Below are positions 38,089 through 46,552 of a stretch of 64,000 nt of DNA, one piece after another. Source of the stretch: Mesonia sediminis (GTDB taxonomy: Bacteria; Bacteroidota; Bacteroidia; Flavobacteriales; Flavobacteriaceae); contig NZ_JBHULZ010000004.1 in assembly GCF_042684705.1 (NCBI RefSeq), forward strand, positions 1-64,000, in the 5' to 3' direction. Made by a program: the position numbers and the translations under genes. Positions within the stretch are counted from its first letter, which is position 1. Every line of letters starts with the position of its first letter. The notes beneath the pieces were generated by a model, which saw nothing but the letters and a program-made list of their open reading frames with translations, did no database searches and was not told the origin of the DNA.

Positions 38089-38122
38089 GGGCTTAATTTT
38101 ATTGAATTAAGCCCATTTTTTT
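38089..38122 (+). terminator. Terminator of the permease-hydroxylase operon, overlapping the App1-like gene's 3' end
   Basis: A 10-bp perfect stem (GGGCTTAATT 38089-38098, AATTAAGCCC 38105-38114) is followed by ATTTTTTTT. The right arm and T tract encode the last residues (KKMGLIQ) of the convergent minus-strand gene. Confidence 0.88.
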
Positions 38123-39106
38123 TGCCGCAATGATAGCTTCTTCTCCATTTGAGAAAAAGACCACAGGAGTGGATTTAAATTTACTTACAATGCGACTGGC
38201 GAGCCTCATTTTAGATTTACTTTTTACTCGCCTTAAAAATATAGCTTTAATTCTGCTAGGATGCATTTGAGCTATTTCTGTATAAATACTAGGATCATGC
38301 TCACCGCTGTCGCCTATGAGTACAAAAGACTTGTCTGAGAAAATATTTAAAATTTGTAAAATTTCTTTTTGTTTATGCGGTTTTTCCCGGTTAAACATTT
38401 GCTGCCAAAGGTTAGGAAAATCCCGTAATAGCAATACCCCTCTAGGGAAATTATGAATGCGTAAAAAAGCGTGTAAGTAACTAAATAAATTAAAAGGACT
38501 ATTGCTTAAATAAAAAAATGGCCGATCTACCCCTTTAGATTGGTTTTGTAATGCTTGATAAAATTGACTCGCATAGTCAATAGGAACTCTTTCTTCTGCT
38601 AGGGTGAAAATAGAATTTTTAATTAGCTCCCATTTAAAAAAGGAATTCACCCCCGTATGAATAAGTGTGTCGTCTATATCACTAATAATTCCATAATCAA
38701 AATTAGAATTAGGCTGTAAAAACCAACATTTCTTCTCTTGGGCAAGTTTTTGATACACGCATTGTATTCTATAGGGCAGCCATTTTGTTTGGGTTTCATC
38801 TATTGTCTCACACGGCACATGCACGTCAAAAAAATAGTAACCTTCGCTATTGGTTAAACAACAAGCTACAGGTTTCCCATTATACCAAAGCGTTACTTGA
38901 ACATTTTCAATTTCATAGGTATTAAAATTGGCAAAACTAGCCCGCCAAGCAGAAGGTGAAATATCTGTTTTACTATTTCTTGGTTTATGATTTAACACTC
39001 TTCCCGCCACCCTTAAGCCATCCGCGGAAGCATAACCTGAAAACGACTGAATATACAAGTGATCGACTTGTTTAGACAACCGAAGAAATTTAAGAAGTTG
39101 TTTCAA
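38099..39106 (-). CDS. App1-like phosphatidate phosphatase family protein (DUF2183)
   Basis: 335 residues. The N-terminal third is a beta-sandwich-like domain (about 60-100, VTLWYNGKPVACCLTNSEGY). The C-terminal catalytic domain carries the HAD-type DxDxT motif at 143-147 (DIDDT), YLSNSPFNLF near 198 and FVLIGDSGEHDPSIY near 255. In yeast App1 this catalytic domain dephosphorylates phosphatidic acid. There is no signal peptide, so a cytosolic or membrane-peripheral lipid phosphatase is the likely role. The gene ends tail to tail with the fatty acid hydroxylase gene and is followed upstream by hppA on the same strand (30-bp gap), so cotranscription with hppA is possible. Confidence 0.88.
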   Translation of the reverse strand: MKQLLKFLRLSKQVDHLYIQSFSGYASADGLRVAGRVLNHKPRNSKTDISPSAWRASFANFNTYEIENVQVTLWYNGKPVACCLTNSEGYYFFDVHVPCETIDETQTKWLPYRIQCVYQKLAQEKKCWFLQPNSNFDYGIISDIDDTLIHTGVNSFFKWELIKNSIFTLAEERVPIDYASQFYQALQNQSKGVDRPFFYLSNSPFNLFSYLHAFLRIHNFPRGVLLLRDFPNLWQQMFNREKPHKQKEILQILNIFSDKSFVLIGDSGEHDPSIYTEIAQMHPSRIKAIFLRRVKSKSKMRLASRIVSKFKSTPVVFFSNGEEAIIAAKKMGLIQ

Positions 39107-39136
39107 AGTAATATATTTTAAAACGCAAATTGCCGC

Positions 39137-41374
39137 CTAATTGGATTTTGTTTTTACCAAAATAATATTTTCATTTTGATTGTTCAAGTTTTTGTCTAAT
39201 TGAGCCTTACGCGGCTCTTCATGCTGTACTTCGGCAATTAGAGGTGCCATAACTAAGCCTACAAGACATGTAAGTTTAATAAGAATGTTCATACTAGGGC
39301 CAGAAGTATCTTTAAAAGGATCGCCTACCGTGTCTCCTGTCACGGCCGCTTTATGTGCATCGCTACCTTTAAACATTCTTTTACCATCGATAAGCACACC
39401 TGCCTCAAAAGATTTTTTAGCATTATCCCATGCTCCACCAGCATTATTCTGAAAAATAGCCCACATTACTCCCGAAACACAAACCCCTGCCATATACCCA
39501 CCAAGCGGTTCTGCTCCCAGCCATAAACCAATTAGTATAGGAGTTATGAGTGTTAATACCCCTGGTAAAATCATTTCTTTTAGAGCCGCTTGCGTAGATA
39601 TAGCGACGCATTTTGCGTGTTCGGGTTCAGCTGTACCTTCTAAAATTCCTGGTATTTCTCTAAACTGTCTTCTCACCTCTTTTACCATCTGCATGGCCGC
39701 TTTCCCTACCGACTCCATAGCTAGTGCCGAAAAAACTACAGGCACCATACCGCCTACAAACAAAGTGGCTAAAACATCTGCTTTAAAAATATTAATACCC
39801 TGAATACCTGTAAAGGTGACATATGCCGCAAAAAGTGCCAAGGCAGTTAAGGCAGCCGAAGCAATTGCAAAACCTTTACCTACGGCAGCAGTTGTGTTTC
39901 CTACAGAGTCTAAAATATCTGTTCTTTCTCTTACTTGTGCAGGTAATTGACTCATTTCGGCAACTCCTCCAGCATTATCGGCAATGGGACCAAATGCATC
40001 GATTGCCAATTGCATAGCTGTTGTTGCCATCATAGCCGAAGCTGCCAAAGCAACACCATAGAATCCCGCAAGCGCATAAGAGCCGAAAATAGCTACCGCA
40101 AAAAGCAAAACGGAAGCAAAAGTAGATTTCATTCCTACAGCCAAACCGGCGATGATATTAGTGGCCGCTCCTGTGGCACTATTTTTCACGATACTCATAA
40201 CTGGCTTTTTACCCAGGCTGGTATAATATGCCGTAACCACCGAGATAAGTGCTCCTACTGCCAGCCCAATTACTGCTGCCCAAAAAACATGCGTTGCAGG
40301 TATGCGTTGCATTCCCTTACCAAAAAACAACATTTCAAGCGTTTCGGGAAGCATCCAGTCTATCAAAAACCAAGTAGCAAGTAGCGTAATACCTATAGCT
40401 ATCCAATTGCCACGATCTAAAGCGGCTTGAACTTGGGGTTCTTTAGCCTTATTCGTATTTATTCTTACTACAAAAGTTCCTAAAATTGTGGCGAGAATAC
40501 CAACCCCTGCAATTAGTAGTGGTAGTAATATGGGACCCATATTACCAAAATCGTCTGTAAAGTTAGTAGAGATGTACATATCTCGAATCAAATAGTTACC
40601 CAATACCATAGCCGCTAAAACGGTAGCTACATAGCTACCAAATAAGTCGGCACCCATACCTGCCACATCTCCTACGTTATCGCCAACATTATCGGCAATT
40701 GTAGCTGGGTTTCTTGGGTCATCTTCGGGAATTCCAGCTTCAACTTTACCCACCAAGTCGGCACCTACATCTGCAGCTTTGGTATAAATACCACCGCCTA
40801 CTCGTGCGAATAAGGCAATAGACTCGGCTCCCAAAGAAAATCCTGCTAGGGTTTCTAAAACAAGGGTCATATCGTAGTAAAAACTGCTTGTAGCTCCTAA
40901 AAATTGGTTGATAAAAAAAAGAAATAATAAACTTAGTCCCAAGACTGCTAAGCCTGCTACGCCTAATCCCATAACTGTCCCCCCATTAAACGAAATTTGT
41001 AAAGCTTTAGGCAGACTTGTTTTGGCTGCTTCGGCGGTTCTAGAATTGGCTTCTGTAGCTATACGCATTCCTATGTTTCCTGCTAATGCAGAAAAAAAAG
41101 CTCCTATAACAAAAGCAGGAACAATCATCCAATGAGTTGAACTTACTTGCGTGGAGACAAAAAATAAGGCCGCTGCGGCAATTATCACAAAAATTAATAG
41201 TAAACGGTACTCTGCGTGAAGAAAAGCCAAAGCACCTGCTTTAATGTTCTTAGAAATGCGCTGCATGCTTGCATCTCCTCGTGCTTGTTTCTTAACCCAA
41301 ACGGCTTTAAATAGCATAAAAACAATACCTAAAACAGCACACAAAATAGGTAGATAAAAGACCAAAGATTTCAT
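39137..41374 (-). CDS. hppA: Membrane-bound ion-pumping pyrophosphatase
   Basis: 745 residues with about 16 membrane segments. The substrate-binding signature DDPRNPATIADNVGDNVGDV (about 217-236) is intact, and a second acidic cluster occurs near residue 680 (HKAAVTGDTVGDPFKDTSGP). It hydrolyses pyrophosphate to pump H+ or Na+ across the inner membrane. The motif GNTTAA (about 490) has Ala where K+-independent enzymes have Lys, so this is the K+-dependent class, whose members pump Na+, H+ or both. Which ion applies here is not resolved. A soluble pyrophosphatase gene lies immediately upstream on the same strand, but a terminator separates them. Confidence 0.96.
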   Translation of the reverse strand: MKSLVFYLPILCAVLGIVFMLFKAVWVKKQARGDASMQRISKNIKAGALAFLHAEYRLLLIFVIIAAAALFFVSTQVSSTHWMIVPAFVIGAFFSALAGNIGMRIATEANSRTAEAAKTSLPKALQISFNGGTVMGLGVAGLAVLGLSLLFLFFINQFLGATSSFYYDMTLVLETLAGFSLGAESIALFARVGGGIYTKAADVGADLVGKVEAGIPEDDPRNPATIADNVGDNVGDVAGMGADLFGSYVATVLAAMVLGNYLIRDMYISTNFTDDFGNMGPILLPLLIAGVGILATILGTFVVRINTNKAKEPQVQAALDRGNWIAIGITLLATWFLIDWMLPETLEMLFFGKGMQRIPATHVFWAAVIGLAVGALISVVTAYYTSLGKKPVMSIVKNSATGAATNIIAGLAVGMKSTFASVLLFAVAIFGSYALAGFYGVALAASAMMATTAMQLAIDAFGPIADNAGGVAEMSQLPAQVRERTDILDSVGNTTAAVGKGFAIASAALTALALFAAYVTFTGIQGINIFKADVLATLFVGGMVPVVFSALAMESVGKAAMQMVKEVRRQFREIPGILEGTAEPEHAKCVAISTQAALKEMILPGVLTLITPILIGLWLGAEPLGGYMAGVCVSGVMWAIFQNNAGGAWDNAKKSFEAGVLIDGKRMFKGSDAHKAAVTGDTVGDPFKDTSGPSMNILIKLTCLVGLVMAPLIAEVQHEEPRKAQLDKNLNNQNENIILVKTKSN

Positions 41375-41427
41375 AAATTATTGATTTTTAATTTACTAAA
41401 TCTAAGTTTTTCTTTTTAATAAATAAC

Positions 41428-41464
41428 AAAAAAAGCAGCACTTTTTACAAAATGCTGCTTTTTT
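41428..41464 (-). terminator. Terminator of the soluble pyrophosphatase gene
   Basis: The 7-bp stem AGCAGCA (41434-41440) / TGCTGCT (41453-41459) is flanked by A and T runs. It stands between ppa and hppA, so the two are probably separate transcripts. Confidence 0.85.
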
Positions 41465-41483
41465 AATAATATAAATTATACTG

Positions 41484-41993
41484 TTATTTAATACTTACTT
41501 CGGCTGTTGGCACATCACTTTCTTTAAATCTTTCTACACATTTACGTACAATTTCTTTAGCTTCTTGGGCATCCCCCCAACCGCCTACATCAACTTTCTT
41601 CTCTTCTAAATCTTTATACACACGGAAGAAATGCTCAATCTCTTTGATTAAGTGAGGGTTTAATCCAGAAAGGTCATCTACTTTGTTTGCAATAGGATCG
41701 CTTACTGGTACACATATAATTTTTTCGTCGGGACCTTTTTCATCGGCCATATGAAATACACCAATAGGAGCAACTTCCATTACGCAGCCTGGAAAAGTAG
41801 GCTCGGTAACCAAAACTAAAACATCTAATGGATCTCCGTCTAATGCTAATGTTTCAGGAACAAAACCGTAATCTGCAGGATACATCATTGATGAAAATAT
41901 CATTCTGTCATAACGAATTTTCTTTAACTCAAAATCGTATTCATATTTATTTCTGCTCCCTTTTGGGATTTCAATCAATACATCAAAGGTCAT
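41484..41993 (-). CDS. ppa: Soluble inorganic pyrophosphatase, family I
   Basis: 169 residues. It has the family I signature DGDPLDVLV (about 60-68) with metal-binding aspartates, the substrate-binding lysine/arginine region near the N terminus (IPKGSRNKYEYD), and a Lys-Tyr-type C-terminal pattern (FFRVYKDLEEKKV). It hydrolyses pyrophosphate released in biosynthesis. A perfect -7 box TAAATTTG lies upstream at 42042-42049. Together with hppA it gives the cell both a heat-releasing and an energy-conserving route for pyrophosphate removal. Confidence 0.97.
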   Translation of the reverse strand: MTFDVLIEIPKGSRNKYEYDFELKKIRYDRMIFSSMMYPADYGFVPETLALDGDPLDVLVLVTEPTFPGCVMEVAPIGVFHMADEKGPDEKIICVPVSDPIANKVDDLSGLNPHLIKEIEHFFRVYKDLEEKKVDVGGWGDAQEAKEIVRKCVERFKESDVPTAEVSIK

Positions 41994-42041
41994 TTTTCGT
42001 TTATTTTAAAAATTAGATTTATTTCAAAAAATTCAAGATTG

Positions 42042-42049
42042 CAAATTTA
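42042..42049 (-). promoter_or_regulatory. -7 promoter box (TAAATTTG) of ppa
   Basis: A perfect TAnnTTTG lies 49 bp upstream of the ATG at 41993. No -33 TTG was found at the expected distance. Confidence 0.45.
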
Positions 42050-42078
42050 AGAAATATAACTCGTTCTGTAGTACTTTT

Positions 42079-44571
42079 TTAGAAATAAAAACCGAAGGCT
42101 CCCGTAACTCCAAAAGAGCGTGCTTCTGGGTTCTGAAAATAGTTTCCACGGAAATGAAAATCGATTCGAAAGATTTTAAAAATATTACCTATACCCGCAC
42201 TCCAAGACCAATAAGGATCTTGATCTGGAGCCAGCAAAATAGGGTTAGAAGTACTGGCGTTTAAATCTCGATTGGCTTGCGATAGTGTACCATAAACTCC
42301 TCGTACACTAATAATTTCTCGTAAGTTCCAGTCGCGCACCACGGGAATTCGGCTAAAAAATCGACCGTTAAAGTTATGCTCGATGTGCAAACTCGCATAC
42401 TCATCGGTTACAAACTCGTAAAAATCTAGAAGCGGGAAACTGCCGTATATAGAAAATAAGGTTTGATTTCCAGGCACCACATTAAGTAAACTCAATGGCA
42501 CCTCACCATAGGTTTTTCCTGTTTCTAAGGTGGTGGTTAGTTTACCAAAGCCCCCTAACTGCCAAGGATGTCTGTAATAAAACTGCAATTTTTTATAATC
42601 AAAATCGCTTGAAAGCACATCTTTTAAACCTAATGAATAATTCATGAACAACTCAGGATAATCACCATCATTCACCACTATCCGCTCTACACCATAACCT
42701 GTTGTTTTGCGTTTGGGAGTGTATTTTAACATGGTTGAAAATTGCGTTTGGCGTGTTTTATTTTCAACCTGTGTTCTAGCCTCATCCGTAAAGTAGGCTA
42801 AACTAAATTGATTTGATGCCGATTCGAGCGTACGAAAAGATCCGCCAAAGCGAACATTAAAATTTTTAAAAGGCTCAAAAGAGAGTGCGGCCGTAGTTAG
42901 ATTGATATTGGTTAAACTAGTATTGGCCCCTATTGTAATTAACGATGAAGAAGCTAAGCTACGCCCTAAAACGTCATTGGTATTAGTAAGGCTAGCCCCC
43001 AATTGCTCCACGTCTCGCCGGTTACCCCCAGCAATTATAAGTCGCATCTTTTTATCGAGCAACCATTTTCCCGAAATTCCGTATTTAAATTTGTTATCTT
43101 TTAATCCGTAAGCCGTGTAACCTTCGATTCGCCAAGGATCGTTCCTGCCAAAATAGGTACGTCCGCCTACACGCAATCGCAAGCCTTCGACATCATTATA
43201 GCCAAAGGTGGAAAAAATGGGACCAAAATCGAAGTTATCAAATTCAACATAACCTGAGGCTAAAATAGAGCCCACATTATACAATCGCTGAAAAGCTTTT
43301 ACGGTTTTAAGCGTATCTAACATTACGTACACTTGGCGCTCATCTTTGTTTAGCTCCTCCAAACGGTTGTTTTCCCAGAAGCTAGATTCACGATTGTAAA
43401 CGTGATCGTTATAATATTGCGGCTGGTATTTGTAAAATTGCGCTCCTTTCTCTTGGTCAAAAACATACTCGTCATACAATGTGGTACGTTTGCCATATAT
43501 ACCTCGTGATTCTTGCTTTTTATTCAAGGAGAAGTCAGACATAAAATGATCTCGTGTAATCAAGAATACAGAATCATTCAATACCTTAAAATCTTGCTCA
43601 ATATAAATTTCTTTGACCCAATTTATATTGGCGCTTTTAGTCACCTGCAACTTGATATTTTTAATAGCCCAAGTAGTATCGTTTACCCAAAAATCACCTT
43701 TAAAAGTAAGTTCATTTTTTCTTCTAGGATAATAGACAATTTTGTAACACCACTTATTATCTACAAAGGCACTATCGGCCAAGACGTAATTATAGTTATC
43801 AATACCTGTTGTGCTAAGCGGACTAACAAAGCTTTTATCGAAAAATTTAAGGTAATTATCATAAACATCATACTCGGCATACAAATCTTTAACAAAGGCA
43901 ATTAAGGTTTGGTTATCGCTAAAACCAGAATTTTTATTGCCAAGCAAAATTTCTTTTTCTTTGTTTAATTTATTATCCCCATAAACGCGATACACGGCCT
44001 CATTTAAAAAAATTGGCAAATAGGTTTTACCAGTTACCGCATTGGTGTCTGTTTCTTTAAAGATAAACTCCATACCTTTAAAAATTGGACTTTTAATCAA
44101 GCTGCTATCAATAGTATTTAGATCAAATTCTTGTTTTTCGTATTTTTTGTATTGGTATTGATCAAAAAGTTTAACGCCATTTTTACGTTTATTGGCCCAT
44201 ATTTTACGTAAAATATCAATAGCAGGATTGTTCTTTTTTGAGGTTTTTCCCTGATAAATGACCACTTCAGATAATGCACTGGCCTCCTCTTTTAACACGA
44301 TATCTAGCTTATAGTTAACGGCATTGTTTAAGGTTAACGATTTAGTCTCGAAGCCTACGAAAGAGAACACTACGCTAGAATATGTGTTTTCAGATTGCAG
44401 ATAAAAGGTACCGTCATCATTAGTTATAGTACCTTCGCTAGAGTTGGCAAACACAACATTTACAAAAGGTATAGGCTCACCCTGTTCATCGGTTACCTTA
44501 CCCCCTACCTTTGTTTGTGCATAAGTAAAAACAGTACACAAACAGCATAAAAAAACTGTGATTTTAGCCAT
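42079..44571 (-). CDS. DUF5686/carboxypeptidase-regulatory-like outer-membrane protein
   Basis: 830 residues with signal peptide MAKITVFLCCLCTVFTYAQ. A CarboxypepD_reg-like beta domain follows at about 20-105 (VGGKVTDEQGEPIPFVNVVF, typical of TonB-dependent receptor relatives). The remaining 700 residues match the DUF5686 layout, rich in paired aromatic strands. The C terminus GNYFQNPEARSFGVTGAFGFYF ends in Phe, as outer-membrane barrels do. There is no TonB plug. It is probably an outer-membrane barrel of unknown substrate. It starts immediately after the pdhB terminator, so it is likely its own transcript. Confidence 0.85.
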   Translation of the reverse strand: MAKITVFLCCLCTVFTYAQTKVGGKVTDEQGEPIPFVNVVFANSSEGTITNDDGTFYLQSENTYSSVVFSFVGFETKSLTLNNAVNYKLDIVLKEEASALSEVVIYQGKTSKKNNPAIDILRKIWANKRKNGVKLFDQYQYKKYEKQEFDLNTIDSSLIKSPIFKGMEFIFKETDTNAVTGKTYLPIFLNEAVYRVYGDNKLNKEKEILLGNKNSGFSDNQTLIAFVKDLYAEYDVYDNYLKFFDKSFVSPLSTTGIDNYNYVLADSAFVDNKWCYKIVYYPRRKNELTFKGDFWVNDTTWAIKNIKLQVTKSANINWVKEIYIEQDFKVLNDSVFLITRDHFMSDFSLNKKQESRGIYGKRTTLYDEYVFDQEKGAQFYKYQPQYYNDHVYNRESSFWENNRLEELNKDERQVYVMLDTLKTVKAFQRLYNVGSILASGYVEFDNFDFGPIFSTFGYNDVEGLRLRVGGRTYFGRNDPWRIEGYTAYGLKDNKFKYGISGKWLLDKKMRLIIAGGNRRDVEQLGASLTNTNDVLGRSLASSSLITIGANTSLTNINLTTAALSFEPFKNFNVRFGGSFRTLESASNQFSLAYFTDEARTQVENKTRQTQFSTMLKYTPKRKTTGYGVERIVVNDGDYPELFMNYSLGLKDVLSSDFDYKKLQFYYRHPWQLGGFGKLTTTLETGKTYGEVPLSLLNVVPGNQTLFSIYGSFPLLDFYEFVTDEYASLHIEHNFNGRFFSRIPVVRDWNLREIISVRGVYGTLSQANRDLNASTSNPILLAPDQDPYWSWSAGIGNIFKIFRIDFHFRGNYFQNPEARSFGVTGAFGFYF

Positions 44572-44602
44572 AAAAAAACTTCATCTTTTGAAGATGAAGT
44601 TT
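44572..44602 (-). terminator. pdhB Rho-independent terminator
   Basis: An 11-bp perfect stem (AACTTCATCTT 44577-44587, AAGATGAAGTT 44591-44601) has a 3-nt loop, with a T tract on the minus strand. It abuts the start codon of the DUF5686 gene. Confidence 0.9.
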
Positions 44603-44624
44603 CAAATATAAATCTATAATTTAT

Positions 44625-45608
44625 TTATGCGTCTTTATATAAAACTTTTTTCACAGCTTTAACAACGTCTTCACTATTTGGTAACCATTCTTTTAACAAA
44701 ACCGGTGAATATGGCGCTGGAGTATCTGCGGTATTAATCTTTAATATTGGTGCATCTAAATAATCAAAAGCATTTTCTTGAATGTGGTAAGTAATCTCTG
44801 TAGAAACATTACCAAAAGGCCAAGCTTCTTCTAGAATAACTAATCTATTGGTTTTCTTTACGGATTTGATGATTGCTTCATAATCTAAAGGGCGTACCGT
44901 TCTCAAATCGATAATCTCACAAGAAATATTTTCTTTTTCTAGCTCTTCTGCCGCTTGATAAGCCTCTTTTATAATCTTCCCAAAAGAAACGATGGTTACA
45001 TCTTCTCCTTCTCTTTTAATATCTGCTTTCCCGATTGGAATGGTGTATTCTTCTTCTGGAACCTCACCTTTATCACCATACATTTGCTCGCTTTCCATAA
45101 AAATAACCGGATCGTCATCGCGAATAGCCGACTTTAAAAGTCCCTTTGCATCATAAGGATTTGAAGGAACAATAACTTTTAAACCAGGACAATTGGCATA
45201 CCAACTCTCAAAGGCCTGAGAGTGTGTTGCTGCTAATTGACCCGCCGAAGCTGTAGGTCCTCTAAAAACTATAGGGCAATTAAACTGCCCGCCAGACATT
45301 TGTCTAATTTTTGCCGCATTATTGATAATCTGATCTATTCCTACCAGCGAAAAATTAAAGGTCATAAACTCTATAATAGGCCTTGTACCTGTCATGGTAG
45401 AGCCTACACCAATACCACTAAAACCAGCCTCTGAGATTGGGGTACCCCAAACGCGTTCTGGCCCAAATTCATCAAGCATTCCCTTCGAAGCTTTATATGC
45501 ACCGTTGTATTCTGCTACTTCTTCCCCCATTAAATAAATGCTTTCATCATGACGCATTTCCTCACTCATAGCTTCGGCAATCGCTTCTCTGAATTGTATT
45601 GTTCTCAT
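44625..45608 (-). CDS. pdhB: Pyruvate dehydrogenase E1 component, beta subunit
   Basis: 327 residues covering the full E1-beta: the N-terminal transketolase pyrimidine-binding domain (MRTIQFREAIAEAM, GEEVAEYNGAYKASKGM) and the C-terminal domain (IDLRTVRPLDYEAI, VILEEAWPFGNVSTEI). With E1-alpha it decarboxylates pyruvate with thiamine diphosphate and transfers the acetyl group to E2. The alpha subunit and E2 are not in this window, so the beta gene stands apart. A -7 box, TACTTTTG, lies at 45647-45654. It is divergent from etfB, with a perfect palindrome between them. Confidence 0.95.
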   Translation of the reverse strand: MRTIQFREAIAEAMSEEMRHDESIYLMGEEVAEYNGAYKASKGMLDEFGPERVWGTPISEAGFSGIGVGSTMTGTRPIIEFMTFNFSLVGIDQIINNAAKIRQMSGGQFNCPIVFRGPTASAGQLAATHSQAFESWYANCPGLKVIVPSNPYDAKGLLKSAIRDDDPVIFMESEQMYGDKGEVPEEEYTIPIGKADIKREGEDVTIVSFGKIIKEAYQAAEELEKENISCEIIDLRTVRPLDYEAIIKSVKKTNRLVILEEAWPFGNVSTEITYHIQENAFDYLDAPILKINTADTPAPYSPVLLKEWLPNSEDVVKAVKKVLYKDA

Positions 45609-45646
45609 AATCTATTACAATTTATTTCGTGTTCTGTCTTAAAAAG

Positions 45647-45654
45647 CAAAAGTA
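45647..45654 (-). promoter_or_regulatory. -7 promoter box (TACTTTTG) of pdhB
   Basis: A perfect TAnnTTTG lies 39 bp upstream of the start at 45608. No -33 TTG was seen at the right distance. Confidence 0.45.
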
Positions 45655-45696
45655 GGTATATCTACGTCATAAAACTACTGCATTTTATTAAATTTT

Positions 45697-45714
45697 TACT
45701 ATGCGTGCATAGTA
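45697..45714. promoter_or_regulatory. 18-bp perfect palindrome between pdhB and etfB, candidate operator
   Basis: TACTATGC-GT-GCATAGTA has 8-bp arms around a 2-nt spacer. It sits about 20 bp upstream of the likely etfB -7 box TATATTCG (45733-45740), overlapping its -33 region, and about 45 bp upstream of the pdhB -7 box. Its size and symmetry resemble operators bound by dimeric repressors such as TetR-type lipid regulators; that identity is an inference. Confidence 0.5.
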
Positions 45715-45769
45715 TTTTTTACAGTTTTTTTGTATATTCGCAACGCATAAATTAAAAAAACTTGAAAGC

Positions 45770-46516
45770 ATGAAAATTTTAGTATGCATAAGTCACGTAC
45801 CTGATACTACTTCAAAGATAAATTTTACTGACAATAATTCCGCATTTGACACCAATGGAGTTCAATTTGTAATCAACCCAAATGACGAATTCGGATTGAC
45901 CCGTGCCATGTGGTTCAAAGAAAAACAAGGAGCTAGCGTAGACGTTGTAAACGTAGGCGGACCAGAAACAGAGCCTACACTACGTAAGGCTTTGGCCATT
46001 GGGGCAGACAACGCCATTCGCGTAAACACACCAGCATTAGACGGTTACCAAGTAGCTAAAGAGCTGGCTAAAGTAGCTCAAGATGGCAATTACGATTTAA
46101 TCATTGCAGGAAGAGAATCAATTGATTATAACGGAGGTATGGTTCCTGGAATGATGGCTCAAATCTTAAAAGCTAACTTTGTAAATACCTGTGTAAGCCT
46201 TGAGATAGATGGAAACCAAGCCACCGCCATTCGAGAAATTGACGGGGGGAAAGAAACGTTAAAAACCAGTTTACCGCTAGTGATTGGAGGACAAAAAGGT
46301 CTTGTTGAAGAAAGCGATTTAAAAATACCAAATATGCGTGGCATTATGATGGCCAGAAAAAAGCCCTTAAACGTAGTTGAACCAAGTTCTACCGAAAGCT
46401 TTACCGAAACTAAAAGCTTTGAAAAGCCAGCGCCAAAAGGGGAGGTTAAAATCATTGAAGAAGATAATCTTGACCAATTAATAGACCTATTGCATAACGA
46501 AGCAAAAGTAATATAA
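45770..46516 (+). CDS. etfB: Electron transfer flavoprotein, beta subunit
   Basis: 248 residues. It begins MKILVCISHVPDTTSKINF and contains the ETF-beta signature region GGMVPGMMAQILKANFVNTC (about 124-143), where the AMP-binding fold lies. Residues 195-225 (MMARKKPLNV) correspond to the recognition loop used to contact acyl-CoA dehydrogenases. ETF takes electrons from such enzymes, including probably the one at 31184-32545, and passes them to the quinone pool. etfA follows after 36 bp. Confidence 0.97.
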   Translation: MKILVCISHVPDTTSKINFTDNNSAFDTNGVQFVINPNDEFGLTRAMWFKEKQGASVDVVNVGGPETEPTLRKALAIGADNAIRVNTPALDGYQVAKELAKVAQDGNYDLIIAGRESIDYNGGMVPGMMAQILKANFVNTCVSLEIDGNQATAIREIDGGKETLKTSLPLVIGGQKGLVEESDLKIPNMRGIMMARKKPLNVVEPSSTESFTETKSFEKPAPKGEVKIIEEDNLDQLIDLLHNEAKVI

Positions 46517-46552
46517 GGCCCTGCGCGATTGTTGAATTAAAAAATTAAAAAC

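Noticed and set aside
39546..40384. Several plus-strand frames within hppA
   Set aside because: They are antisense shadows of a highly conserved pyrophosphatase gene and show no family motifs.
43513..43905. A 130-codon plus-strand frame within the DUF5686 gene
   Set aside because: Its translation is hydrophobic without motifs, it lies wholly inside a real gene on the other strand, and no promoter was seen.
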